Assembly (NCBI RefSeq): GCF_050948175.1
Contig: NC_135206.1
Location: forward strand, 1,503,170-1,567,169
Direction of reading: 5' to 3'
DNA length: 64,000 nucleotides
DNA from: Xylocopa sonorina
Lineage: Eukaryota; Arthropoda; Insecta; Hymenoptera; Apidae
Shown here: in pieces, positions 1 to 10,589 of the stretch
How the letters are laid out: each line of letters begins with the position of its first letter
Position numbering within the stretch: position 1 is the stretch's first letter
Translations under genes and position numbers: made by a program
Notes under the pieces: model-generated
Told to the model about the DNA's origin: nothing
Database searches by the model: none
The model's input: only the letters and a program-made list of their open reading frames with translations

Positions 1-186
1 TTTTTATTTAATTTTGATTAACTAAACGTAAAAATAAGTTGGGAAGATAGAGAGTAAAAAAATGCAAGTCAGATTGAAATCCAGGTGGCACTGCGATTTG
101 GATTCTTCTGACGCGCATGCGTACTCAATTTTTCGGGCCACCGACATCAAAGGTGCCGACAGAAAGCTTCGCTATTGTATACTGTG
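1..186 (-). mobile_element. Truncated copy of the CACAGTATACAG TIR element
   Basis: This is one end of a dispersed TIR element. Read on the minus strand from base 186 it begins CACAGTATACAATAGCG and continues to the window edge. The same sequence occurs inverted at 9534-9720 and again at 26269-26460. The inner part of the element lies outside the window. No coding frame is assigned to it. Identity to the 9534 copy is high by eye over the full 186 bp. Confidence 0.75.
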
Positions 187-292
187 ATACTGCTATCACT
201 TTCGTCATCAGTACTACTTGCTGAATAGCAGTGAAGACAATCTGACAGGTCGTCGAGATAAAACTCACCAACACTATCCTTTTCATTCATCT
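187..292 (-). pseudogene. Possible piggyBac N-terminal coding remnant
   Basis: About 35 codons on the minus strand read as an acidic, Ser/Asp-rich stretch that includes SSTDDESDSS. This resembles the poorly conserved acidic N-terminus of piggyBac-type transposases. The frame runs on into the neighbouring TIR element, so it is not a real gene end. It lies between the TTAA of piggyBac A and the TIR element and has no catalytic domain. The assignment is only a guess from composition. Confidence 0.2.
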
Positions 293-603
293 TTAATCCT
301 TTCACTATACGAGGTGTCCCGCTGAAAACGCGCACATAGCACCTAGTCAGTCCTCCTTCGTGTGAAGACTTTCCTAACCTTATATTTATAATGATTTATG
401 CTTAATAAAACAATGCTTTTTTCCAAGTGTTGCTTAAACTTTAATATTAAGAGATAGTAATATAAGGTTCTATAAATTATATGAGTAAAGTTTATAAAAA
501 TTATGTTCAGATTATATGATTATACACAAGATTATAAACAAAATTATACACACAAATGACTGTTTACATATTATTAGTTGATGTAAGACTGTACACAAGA
601 CGG

Positions 604-2193
604 CTAATAATTTATTTGTGTGTGATATATTTTAAAACATGGATCCACACATAGTCCAACATTGCAGTCTTTGCATTCATATCGTGAATCAGATCGTTTG
701 TCGTTTTTACTGCAAAGCACGCATCGACGACTCCCGTTCTTTTCTTTCGAGGTATATAATGAAGTGAAGTGTCTCTCCCATAGTCGCATTGGGTGAACGA
801 TTTTTTGTCTTTGATTATTTATATAATCATTATGATATTTATCAAACATTTGTTTTATTAACTGCAATTGAAACTGCGACATGGATATGTTTTCGCTTCT
901 TTTGTGCTTGTAAAGACAGTACACGTTCCACACACAGATATCAATTAGGTGGCCAGATATCAATTTTCGGTACCATTGTAATGTCTACCTTATCAACTAT
1001 ATTGCATACGCATTGAATTATTATAGTCTACAATACATACAGGCTTTTGAACATTCTGTGTTTCTCCATATTTAGATACAGTCACGAAATCTGCAGTATG
1101 CATAGTTGAGATCATATGTACTTCCTTCTTATCAACCCATTTTATTACAAGTAAGTTTTTCGAAGTACGAAATGACGCCTCTCCTTTCTTCAATTTATCA
1201 TCAATCCTGGGCATTCCTTGCCGTCTTCTTGTTGCTGCCCCGCATGCATTTGTGCGGTTATCGTGTAATAGGTTGAATAACAAGGGACGTGAATAAAAGT
1301 TGTCTACATAAAGCGTATGGTCCTTTCCTAAATATGGCTTCAAGAGTTCCAAGACTATCGCTCCAGATTTCCCAATGCCCTTGACAAGACTAGTCGATAC
1401 AAAACCGTTTTTGCAATCACACAGAATGAATGATTTTATCCCAAACCTAGTCCTTTTTGGTCGGAATATATTGTTTGAAACATATTCGGCCTTTGTATAA
1501 CATCAAACTTTCATCTACACATAGTTTTTGGTATGGCTGAAACGCCGCAGTGAATGATTTTCGCAGTATATCAACTATTTTTCTTATTTTTATCAGGCAG
1601 TCGCCAATGTATTTAAGTTTATGGGAGAAATGCAGCATTCGAAGAAGGAGAAAGTACCTGTCTCTAGTCATCATCTTTCCAAAAATGTCGCTGCGTAGAT
1701 TGTCATCCGTGTTCCAGTATTGCTTGAGCGACAGTTTTTTATTGCGCGTCATCAGCAAGGACATTGCTAAAAAACAATACAATTCGTTTCGCGTCGTTAT
1801 TTCCAGATTATTTACATTGTTATTGTTTTGTTGGGCCCAATAATAGTTGGATTCGTCTACAACTATATCTACGAATTCTTCAGACATAAATAATTGAAAA
1901 TAATCAATGAATTGTGATGACCTGCGTATCTCTTTGATAATTCCCGAATGTTTTGAATTAAAACTATAAATTTTTGGTGAAAAATGATTTTTTGTCCATG
2001 TTATTTCAGAATTCATGCCATTAGATTCTGGCATCAATTCTGTTTCTGAGTCAGAACTACTGCAAATCACATTTATTCTTCGCCTTTTGCGACAATTGAA
2101 ATTATTTTCATTTTCACGATTCTCATCATTTTTCGAATCAATTACTTCGTTTCTGCTACTTTTGTTTGCACTAAACATTCTGTAAAGGACCAA
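604..2193 (-). pseudogene. piggyBac-type transposase A, frameshifted and internally deleted
   Basis: This is a DDE/D transposase of the piggyBac family, which cuts and pastes DNA at TTAA. Three minus-strand blocks make up the protein. Block 2193-1447 holds the acidic N-terminus and the first catalytic Asp in VDESLMLYKGR (about residue 227 of that block). Block 1352-993 holds the second Asp in YVDNFYSRP. A VDKVD motif near 990 supplies the third. Block 963-604 holds the C-terminal Cys-rich zinc domain (CVLC, CKDC, CVDPC and a final His). One extra base near 1447 shifts the frame after PTKKD. Roughly a dozen codons are lost near 975 between VDKVD and WYRKL, with a further shift. The likely start is 2193, or the next Met 15 bp in. 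The copy cannot make a full transposase. Confidence 0.9.
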
Positions 2194-2478
2194 AAATGTT
2201 TAAAAATCTACGAACAAATTTCAGATCAAAGCTTAACCTAAAGTTTTATTAATCAAATGAAATTAGACGACGATTATACCTGTAGTTGTTTTCTTTGGAG
2301 TTCATGTAGAAAAAGACTTTTTATTAGAATAATTTCTATTATCACAGAAATATCAATTAATCAACGTAGATACGAATGTAGAAAACGATTGTTCAGAAAT
2401 CGAAGAGTCAAAGGTGTTTTATGCATATGTGCAAAATATATTTTAAATCTGACCTTCATCTAATACGTCGGTAAAATA

Positions 2479-3042
2479 TTAGGTTGGGGAATAAGTTCAT
2501 AGCGTTTTTATATTTCTTTTATTTTACAACGATTTGTTTGCTGTTTGGCAAAGGGTAAGTATTCATTCGATAGAACTCTTTCTGCTCTACAAAACTATGT
2601 TAATTGTATTTTTGAGTTATTTAATTTTTTATTAATTTTGAGGCTTAGAAATGGTATACCCAGGGGGCAAAAATCAACATTTTCGACACCTGCTCTTCTT
2701 TGCTTTTCATTTGCGACGTGTATGGAGAAGGTGTCATAGGCGAGTCTACAGCACGGAAATGGTTTGCAAAGTTCAAAAATGGCGACTTTGACATCGATGA
2801 CACGCCCCGCAGCGGAAGGCCCTCTAAATTCGATGAAGAACGTCTCAAATCACTTTTGAAGGAGAACGGTCGCCAAATCAATCGTGAATTGGCGGAAAAA
2901 ATGAACTGCGATCATAAAACGATTCTCAATCACCTTCATTCAATGGGATTTACCGAAAAATTGGGAGCCTGCGTGCCTCACGAGCTCGTTTAAATAAAAG
3001 TCTTCGGTAAAAACGCTACGAAACGCTTATTCCCCAACCTAA
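2479..3042 (+). mobile_element. Internally deleted mariner element inside piggyBac A
   Basis: The terminal inverted repeats are TTAGGTTGGGGAATAAG at 2479 and the same sequence reverse-complemented ending at 3042. The copy is flanked by TA (2477-2478 and 3043-3044), as expected for the Tc1/mariner superfamily. At 564 bp it is less than half of a normal mariner of about 1.3 kb. The N-terminal DNA-binding half is kept and the catalytic half is missing. It sits between the transposase start and the right end of piggyBac A, so it inserted after that element. Confidence 0.92.
2690..2993 (+). pseudogene. Mariner transposase N-terminal HTH fragment
   Basis: The frame 2700-2993 encodes the paired helix-turn-helix DNA-binding region of a mariner transposase. 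Recognisable blocks include GVIGESTARKWFAKFKNGDF, the linker DDTPRSGRPSKFDEE, the second HTH (INRELAEKMNCDHKTILNHL) and then GACVPHEL. A frameshift near 2700 separates it from the extreme N-terminus (KSTFSTPALLCFSF in another frame, equivalent to the usual start). All three catalytic Asp residues are missing because the element is deleted after the PHEL motif, and the reading frame ends in TAA at 2991-2993. It could at most bind mariner ends. Subfamily is not assigned. Confidence 0.88.
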
Positions 3043-3136
3043 TAAAATATAATCTGACCAACTGTAGATGTCATTTACACTCACGGATTGCTACGTGGAC
3101 ACCGGATATATCCGGCACCCGTATTGAAAGGGTTAA

Positions 3137-3453
3137 TCTTCGCATTCGCCCGTTTTCTTTAATTTGTTTCAATTTAAAAAACCTCGACTCAGTATGCAAT
3201 GCAAGAGTATAGGTACTTCTGGGGGGTTACCAGAAGTCACAATTCTCCCCCAGAAAATTACCAACGAAACTAGACAATTGCTCAACTTATTATTCGTATG
3301 AACCGTCGCTTTACTTTTACATTACTGTACTTACAATACACTTGTTGCCCTAGCGCGAACACAGTTTCTGCTCTGAAGACCTTGAGATGTGCTTTCTTCG
3401 CTTAAAAAAAACTTTTGTCTCCTCTTCACGAGTTGTTATTCTGGTTGCTGGTT
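3137..3453. other. Intergenic, no gene; small hairpin
   Basis: No coding or element signature was recognised. A short perfect inverted repeat (ACTTCTGG at 3215-3222 and CCAGAAGT at 3230-3237, 7-base loop) is the only structure noted. Confidence 0.4.
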
Positions 3454-3478
3454 CCTAACCTAACCTAACCTAACCTAA
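3454..3478. repeat. Interstitial telomere-type repeat, (CCTAA)5
   Basis: Five exact CCTAA units, which are TTAGG on the other strand, the ancestral arthropod telomere repeat. The array is far too short to be a functional telomere and lies within unique and repeated DNA on both sides. It directly abuts a T-run that looks like the poly(A) tail of an inserted element. Confidence 0.9.
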
Positions 3479-3587
3479 CTTTTTTTTTTCAAACTCTCCA
3501 CCATCCTCGCTTCGGGAGTGCTACAACCAGCGGATTGCAATACCATCAGCTCTCCTGTCCTGGCCTCTCATCCCCAGGATAAATTGC
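3479..3587 (-). mobile_element. Probable 3' end of a non-LTR retroelement joined to telomeric repeat
   Basis: On the minus strand a GC-richer tract of about 97 bp (3587 to 3490) ends in an A-run of about ten bases and then continues directly as (GTTAG)n. This has the shape of a non-LTR element 3' untranslated end with poly(A) inserted in TTAGG repeats, the arrangement known for TRAS- and SART-type telomere-targeted elements. No coding sequence remains, so the family is inferred from the junction alone. Confidence 0.4.
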
Positions 3588-3681
3588 TTAAGTTTTAATT
3601 AATTTATAATTTACCAATTAGATAAATAGATAATAAATAAGTAAATAAATAAATAAACGACGAGTTTCTTTACTACTACAA

Positions 3682-4720
3682 ATTTCAAGGTTTAGTACAC
3701 AAATTTAGTAACTGACGCTCGTGTGTCATAGCGCGAGTTCAAAACTTTGGCGCGTTTCTCTACGAACGAGTATTTTAACATGTGACAACAATTTTTTATT
3801 CAATCTGCTTCTTATATTCGTAAAGAGTAATCTTATTTACGTGCGAGTAAGACTACATTTCCGAGATTAATTCAGAGGTTTAACAGAAAACTAATGCTTT
3901 TTGAATCCTATCGCGATAACGAGCTCCGTCGAGCTTCCCTACATGCAAGTGGTTCTACTAATTACATGCTGTTAAAAAAAAAAAAAATTTTCCAAGTTAA
4001 TTCGAAGATCTAGAAACTATCGCTCTTATATTCTAGTGCGTTAGCGAGTTCCGTCGAACTTCTCTACGTTCGAGTGGTTTTATTTTTATAATAAATAATT
4101 TTTTATCAGATCTGCCTTGTAAAATCGTGCAGAGTGGTATTATTTATGTATTAATAAAACGAGAATTCCAAACTTAGTTCAACGGTTTTTAATACTACCT
4201 ATCATGTACCCTAACATGGTAACGGAATCTGTCAAGATCTTCTACGTACAAGTGGTTTTATTATGTAAAAACGATTTCTTATCAGATCTATCTCCTGAAA
4301 TCTAAGGAATGAATTACTTAAATATTATATAAAGCGAAACTTCCGAGATAATTCAAGGGTTTAAGAAACTAATGCTGTAATACTTTTATCAAATCTACCT
4401 CAACCAATAGTGTAAAGCAATATTAGTTGAATGCGAGTAATGCAAGATTTCCAAGATTAATTCAAGCATTAAAAGCGAAACCAACATGTATTCTAGCTCC
4501 AACGCGCTTCTCTACATAAAGGCGTTTTTACCATGTAGATATAATTTTTTTTTTATTTGGTCTATCAGTTTGGTTAGGTTCATATAAAACAAAATTTCGA
4601 GAATTAATTTAGGTATTTAGAAACTAGTGCTCGTAAGTCTTGGTGAGGGAGCGGACTCCAAACGTGTTTTTCTTCATTCGAGTGTTTTTCTCTTGTGAAA
4701 ATAATTTTTTTTTTAATATT
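3682..4720. repeat. Degenerate satellite, period about 176 bp
   Basis: A repeated block begins with variants of CCGAGATTAATTCAAG, followed by AGAAACTA.TGC, a GCGA/GTTCCGTCGAGCTTC-like stretch, CTACGTTCGAGTGGTTTTA and TTTTTATCAGATCTGCC. Unit starts lie near 3682, 3861, 3991, 4167, 4343, 4450 and 4597. The full-length spacings are about 179, 176 and 176 bp. The other units are shortened by internal deletions. Units are well diverged from each other, so the array is old. It ends where the left arm of the large inverted repeat starts. Confidence 0.8.
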
Positions 4721-5748
4721 CTATTAAGAAATAGAATCCTGTATATAAACAGGAGAAGAAATTTATCGGTTCGAGAGGTCCCCAATCAGTTTAGACTGAA
4801 GCGCATGAGAAAAAGCACATACAGACTTTGCGTGGTTATTTTTTCTTAAGAGGGAGGAACCCAGATTTTCTGTGGAGTGTTCTAACAATTCATATAGTTC
4901 TCGAAGTATAAAGACGGTCTCTAAAGCGTATTAATAAAAATATGTAGTTAAATAAAATATCGGACTTTAAATTTCTTTTTTTCACCCATATCCAATAGAA
5001 GCAGTACTGTGTTCAATAAAGTTTCCACTCAATTACAATTACGCTTGTTTTCGCGAAACTCTACAATTCTACATATACACATATCGACAATTACTTTTTA
5101 TCATACACTTTGCTTCTAAAACCAAAAGAAATAAACATTTATGCCGTTGGTACCATTAGAATCAAAAGGTTTCAAGCGCTATCTATCTGTATAGAGGAAA
5201 GATGAAAGTATAAGATTGCGAGGAGAAAAACATTTTGTTTCGAGAATATGCATCGCGAGAAAGAGTATATTATAAGAAAGTTTTGGTTTCTTTTTCTACA
5301 ATATATATTAATTTCTTATTGGAAAAGAGAATTACTCATTAGCCACAAACCTCAATATAGCAACAAATGCTAATTGAGTGGATAAATTATATACCCTTAG
5401 AAACACAAAACCATTCTGTTACCATGTTATTATAGTTACCAATATTTTTAAATATCTCTCTTTTAACATAAATGAACTTGTACCACTTTCGAAATAAACG
5501 GATAAGTGTCGGAACTGAAGGCTGATTAATAGACTATCGTTTGGGTAAGCGTCGACAAAAAACAGATTAGTAAGCTACTAGCAATATTCAGCAATATTTA
5601 GGCGCCATTAGGTTGCTGCTTGAAGCGCCTGAGACAAGTAGTTCGAGGTCAACTCAAAATACAAACTTGTAAGCGCTGAACAAGAATAGTACTACACTTT
5701 CATCATGTGTACCGTAAACAATTGGAATACAATAATGAATGTACTTAC

Positions 5749-6013
5749 TCGGTATGTGCTAGGGAAACGGAAATTGAATGAATGGGCTCCCGAAAATCCC
5801 ACACCTGGAAATTACTGACCTCGCTCGTGACGTGTTGATACATGAGAAAGTTCCTGATCGTGTTCACGTAACGTATGAATAATTTCTCCAGTTTGTACGT
5901 CATGAAAATTTGCAGTTCTATGCCAAGATGCTGTAACTACTTGTTCCGCACCAGGTAGTCTGTCTGCAGCCATTACAACACTTGCAAGGCCTATCAATTC
6001 TCATACCAGAGTC
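5749..6013 (-). pseudogene. WD-repeat protein exon fragment (probably WDR37), left copy
   Basis: A single internal exon of a WD40-repeat gene. It is bounded by a TTTCAG acceptor (minus strand, before 6013) and a GTAAGTAC donor (5748-5741). The peptide has hallmark blade sequence ASVVMAADRLPGAEQVV, TASWHRTANFHDVQTGEI and HDQELSHVSTRHE, then, after a frame change, VWDFREPIHS. This arrangement matches what I know of WDR37, a widely expressed WD40 protein, but no search was run. Decay includes a TGA in place of an Arg codon just after the acceptor (CGA to TGA type) and a missing stretch with a stop between the RHERGQ and VWDF segments. It is a dead exon copy, not a gene. Confidence 0.72.
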
Positions 6014-8480
6014 CTGAAACATTTCAGATTATAATTAGCTATTAGTTTTTTCGAATTTCTATATCTTTTATCTATGAAATGGGAACTCTAAATTTCTCTT
6101 AATAAGTTGCTTACAAAAGACCAAACTCAGCATGCACTATTATCATTTAATACATTGCAAGTGGTAAACAGTGATCACAGTTTAAGAAAAACAATAGCTG
6201 AAACCTAATGAACTGTAATCTTAGTTATGTGACACTGTAGGTAGGAGACTTGTGATCACAGTTCGAAGAAAAATAAACGTTGGAATCAGGGGATTCCAAT
6301 TTTAGAGACGCGATAGACGACAGTACGTCATTTATTTACAAAATTCAGTTTCTTCCATCAATAACATTCGTAAACTATCAAATTAACTAGAGCACGCGAA
6401 AAAACTGAATTTTCCCGCTGCAGTTTGAAGAACGTGAATACCTGACCGGCACTCAATTTGACGCTAGCGTCAATATTAGTAGAAATACTTAATTAGTATA
6501 AATGTCAATACTTATAAATTTTTCATAACTATTATCGTTATTACAATGGCGCAAAGAAATGAATGCAGTGTAAAACATAGAAATCGCATAATAAAACATT
6601 CGTGTTAGCGGCACGGGCAATCAATATAAAATTAGCGTAAAGTTCAACGTGTTAATAATACGTATAGTTAGTAAGAACTTTGAGTCATATTCGAATTTCT
6701 CTAGTAGGCGATTAACAGTACTCTAAGTGATATTAAAATTTATATTTTCGACATATACTGCTAGAATTACAGTTAAAAGTATATAAAAAAAATTGCAATT
6801 TACTTCTTTTATTATTAACATTAATTACTTATTATATTACATATATTCTCAATCTGCCCATTAGAGATTTAAAAAACAGACATGAATGAAAAAAACAAGA
6901 AAGTTCAACAAAAAGAAAAACAAAAAACAAGGAAATTTTTTTATATCAACAAACATAAACATTTGAAACTGATAATGAGATACATAATCTACAAGTCAAG
7001 AAAGCAATGCTATAAGTCACTTTATAGAACACCTTGTATGTTTAACATATAAGTTGATCTTATAGTGAGATACTTAAAGCCTTGTATATCTTCTAATACC
7101 TGCTTCAGAAGACGATCTTCTATGAGACATTGTATGCAACTCTAGCAATTTTGAAAATAAAATACATTTATAAAAAGACTTTAATTATTAATTGCGATAC
7201 AATTACAGTAAAGTAAGTAACATTTCTTGTTAAAAAATCAACGTAGAATCCATTTTTATTTTAAATAAAGAGTTGAGTAATTCTTTTAGAGTAAAATATA
7301 TGTATAGATTACATGTTCTTGTATTCACATGTATGTAAGAAAATAATTAACTAGACATATCCAGTAATTGCATTCTAAAAACGTTTAAAAAATATGTCTT
7401 CCACACTCGTTCAATAACCATTGAGGAACTGACTCGATTATAAATTAACAGATAGTTAATATTAAATTATGCGCAGTTTGAAAATTTTTCTATGTTTAAA
7501 ATAAGAAATTAAATTGTCTTTAAATGTTTCCATGTGTAATACAATTATCTATTTTGTTTGGAAGGCACTTTCCCGTTATTTCGTAAATCTTTGACATATT
7601 TCTTACGTGAAACTTTTTTTTTATACAGTCTCTTTCCATCGCATAAAAAAATTTTTTTCAATATGTTGCAAAAAATTATTTGTTATAGCTATTTATTAAG
7701 TTTCTGAATATTTTGTTTGTGCTGTTTCTTTTATTCGGTCTCTATTTATCGTACAAAAGCAGGTTCGACTGTACACGCAAAAACACCGTAAAACAGGAAT
7801 AAATAAAAACAAAAGATGACGAGTAATATTCTAATATTACTATTGACAGCTATTATTAATATAATTGTACCATCAATTGTGTCTTCATCGTAATAAAAGA
7901 GCCTATGTATTTCATTAAAGCATATTCGTTCATTATAGAATGCTAATCGTAAAGAAATTATTCGTCATAATACTCGTTTGTCGTAACAAACCCTACTATT
8001 TTATTATTATTATTATTATATTATTATATTATTAGTTTAAAATATTGTTTACGTGTATGAAAAAGTAATTATCAGTATGTTAAAAATTGAATAATTATGC
8101 TATATTATATGCAGATGATGTAATGTATAAGTATGTGGAATTCCTTCAACATTGTTAACACGTACACCCCACAAGTATACCCTCCATATTAAATTTATTG
8201 CATTGTTGCATCGTGCATCTTAAACTCTACACGCTTTCCCTGATACATATGATCTTTATAATATTGGAAAAATTGCAAAGTATATTTCAGAAGCAAAACT
8301 ATCTAACTGTGAAACGTGGAAAGTATTATATCTAAAAATTCATCCTGCACGAAACACATTAATGTAACGTTATATAAGTACAATATCGTAACGTTTAAAT
8401 TACTTTTGCAACGCATTTATTCGGCAGAGGCGTACACCTGAGATGTTCACAGAAAACAGGCGAAGGACGAAAAACAAAGC
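6014..8480. other. Left-arm DNA without a gene
   Basis: AT-rich DNA matching 36800-38055 in inverted orientation up to about 7185. From about 7190 to 8390 there is no match in the right arm. Only an (ATT)n run at 7998-8034 stands out. No reading frame looks like protein. Confidence 0.55.
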
Positions 8481-8491
8481 GAACAAGAGTC

Positions 8492-8665
8492 ACGTATCAA
8501 CGTAATACTATTACACAGATCGTTACCATGTATATTACGAATGTTCTCAAATTCGACGTTTTCTTGGTATATTCCTACGATATGTTTTATCCATATCCGT
8601 CCGGAATCACGTATTAACGTAATACCGTTACCATGAATATTATGAATGTTCTCGAATTCGACAAC
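8492..8665. repeat. Imperfect direct repeat, 2 units of about 115 bp
   Basis: The string CACGTATCAACGTAATAC followed by GTTACCATGTATATTA and an AATGTTCTCAAATTCGAC block recurs about 115 bp further on with few changes. The same pair is present inverted near 36090-36250 in the other arm, so the tandem duplication is older than the inverted duplication. Confidence 0.6.
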
Positions 8666-8699
8666 ATTCGAATTAATATCCCGCGCTGCATATAAAATA

Positions 8700-9384
8700 T
8701 ATGAAGATATATTTCATTGTACATTGATACGTACGTAAAACGATAAAATTAGAAGTAGACGCTAACAAATTAGCTTAATAGCCTAATAATACGATACACA
8801 AGCTAGCTTTTTCACGCGTCGTAAGTGATTACGTAATGGACTGGTATACGTGGTCCTGAAATCCATAAATTATGAATTATCGCTATTTGCACAAAAAATC
8901 AACGCTCTAGATTATAAGCCAAAGATCGAAAGAACAGAAAGAAGGAAAAAAAACAGAATCGAAGAAAGTACTCACTCAGAGTTTCCTATTTGCAAAGCAC
9001 TTAACACTCACAGCTTCGTAAACTGTACTTATCGGCGGCCTGTCTCGAAATGAAGAACGACGCACGGTACCTTCTTCGATGTTCCTTTGGGAACAAGTGG
9101 TGGATAGTCCTCATTGATTGGTCCTCGAGATGGATTCAGCCGACAGCTCATCGAATTTAATTGGGTGTTCATTTCTCTGTGGAAAGGGGATTGTCGAATG
9201 CTTACTAATTGCCCTGGTAAATACAGGGGGGACCTCAATTTTCACTAAAGTTGTAAGATATTGCGCGCGCTGGTTTTCTTATAAATTATTGACATCTGGA
9301 TTTGTCTCGACTGACGTTCTCCGCTTCAAGTAAAGTTCTGATAGAGATTGTATAAATTCATTTTTATCAATGTGTTGTAAGAAA
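8700..9384. other. Left-arm DNA without a gene
   Basis: Matches 35420-36060 inverted. The blocks 9000-9060 and 9110-9240 are less AT-rich and better conserved between arms than their surroundings, but no frame is shared in a coding-like way. Confidence 0.45.
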
Positions 9385-9526
9385 TATCGGGTAACAGGCG
9401 GTCGACGAGGGCCGTGGACATTTCCTTGCGGCATCGCCCCTCCCCGGGGCCTTGCCTAAACATACGAATGAGCCATGACGTTGAGGGTTGTCCTCGAGGC
9501 TAGTACGAATGGCTTAAGAAGGCATT
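9385..9526. other. GC-rich segment specific to the left arm
   Basis: A CpG-containing stretch (for example CGGTCGACGAGGGCCGTGG and CCCCTCCCCGGGGCC) that is clearly richer in GC than its flanks and absent from the matching position near 35420 in the right arm. It directly precedes the 770-bp TIR element and is part of the same arm-specific insertion of about 1.2 kb. Not recognised. Confidence 0.45.
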
Positions 9527-9533
9527 CCTGTAC

Positions 9534-10303
9534 CACAGTATACAGTAGCGAAACTCTCTGTCGGCACCTTTGATGTCGGTGTACCATAAAATTGAGTGCG
9601 CATGCGCGACAGAAGAATCCAAATCGCAGTGCCACCTGGATTTCAATCTCACTTGCATTTTTTTACTCTCTATTTGCCCAACTTATTTTTACGTTTAGTT
9701 AATCAAAATTTAATAAAAATAATAAATGTATTATTTCTAATACACTGAAAAACAAGGAAAGAAAGCAAAAATCGAAAAAATATAAAATACACATGTTACT
9801 ATGACTATAAAAATGTAAGAACATAAATATTATACAAGATAAACAAGAGAAAATATAATGAAAAATTCTTCAATTCTTATAGCCCCTTCTGCATATGTAA
9901 TACTACAACAATGAATATGTATTATAGAAAATTACAAAACAATATAAAATATTTATATAAATTAACAATTCCCTTAAATTATTTATCAAAATACTTTTAG
10001 AAATTAACAATTATTTTAAATTGATTCTTTTTCGCTCTCTTTCCTTTTTCTCCTAAAATCTTCGAAATAGCTCGAACGTGCTTCAATGCTTTCAAGCAGC
10101 TTTCAACAGATATTGAATTCCCTCCAAATTCAGCTTCAGGTTTGGTTAGATATTCAATCGTCTTTTTGTTTGCTAAGAAAGAGAGAAAGAAAAACTAAAG
10201 AGCAAGTGAGGCAGAAGTTCAGATGGCACTGCGACTGGCACAATGACTGGCGCATTAAATTTTGTAACACAAAATCGTGCCAGTTGCGCTACTGTATACT
10301 GTG
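9534..10303. mobile_element. 770-bp TIR transposon with 7-bp target duplication
   Basis: Both ends read inward as CACAGTATACAGTAGCG, with imperfect inverted similarity continuing about 100 bp (both sides contain GCAGTGCCA followed by CTG). The element is flanked by identical CCTGTAC at 9527-9533 and 10304-10310. The interior is AT-rich and carries no transposase, so it is non-autonomous. Related ends occur at 1-186 and 26269. A 7-bp duplication does not fit TA (mariner), TTAA (piggyBac) or 8-bp (hAT, P) elements, so the superfamily is open. Confidence 0.8.
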
Positions 10304-10439
10304 CCTGTACGAACCTTCGGGTAAACCAGTAATAAAACGAAAAACTATTTTTTTTAATACTCTCATTATGAAATTACATCATTTATAATGTATTACAAAT
10401 TTATTTTGAGATAGAGTTCTCCCGCAATGCGAATAGTAA

Positions 10440-10530
10440 AGCGCTACGAGGCGCGGGCCGATATATCGGCTCTGGCACTTCTCGCCAGTGTAGCAGGAGC
10501 CGATATATCGGCTCCCGGCATTCAAAGGGA
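10440..10530. mobile_element. Remnant of a piggyBac-type terminus
   Basis: Two copies of the palindrome GCCGATATATCGGC (one inside the 18-bp perfect GAGCCGATATATCGGCTC) are followed by CCCGGCATTCAAAGGG. The right end of piggyBac A has the same order: a palindromic GGATATATCC block, then GGCACCCGTATTGAAAGGG and TTAA. Here the TTAA has decayed. No transposase is attached. Confidence 0.5.
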
Positions 10531-10589
10531 AAAATACACCCAGTAGACATTGAGCCATCGAGTTATTGTTCCATTTTTCTCAACCTCTT

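Larger units (their letters stand above)
293..3136 (-). mobile_element. piggyBac element A, defective, with nested mariner
   Basis: The element is bounded by TTAA on both sides (293-296 and 3133-3136). Its ends are related: TTAATCCTTTCACTATACGA on the left and, reverse-complemented, TTAACCCTTTCAATACGGGT on the right. A palindromic ACCGGATATATCCGG block sits just inside the right end, as piggyBac subterminal repeats often do. The transposase reads on the minus strand (604-2193) and is broken. A deleted mariner lies between the transposase start and the right end. Minus the mariner, the element is about 2.3 kb, within the usual piggyBac range. Confidence 0.85.

Noticed and set aside
3454..4720. 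Active telomere or centromere
   Set aside because: Five telomeric units and about seven decayed satellite units are too few. Both are embedded in ordinary transposon-rich DNA.
5749..6013. Functional WD-repeat gene in the window
   Set aside because: Only one exon is present in each copy, with stop codons and a frame-breaking gap. No neighbouring exons were found on either side.
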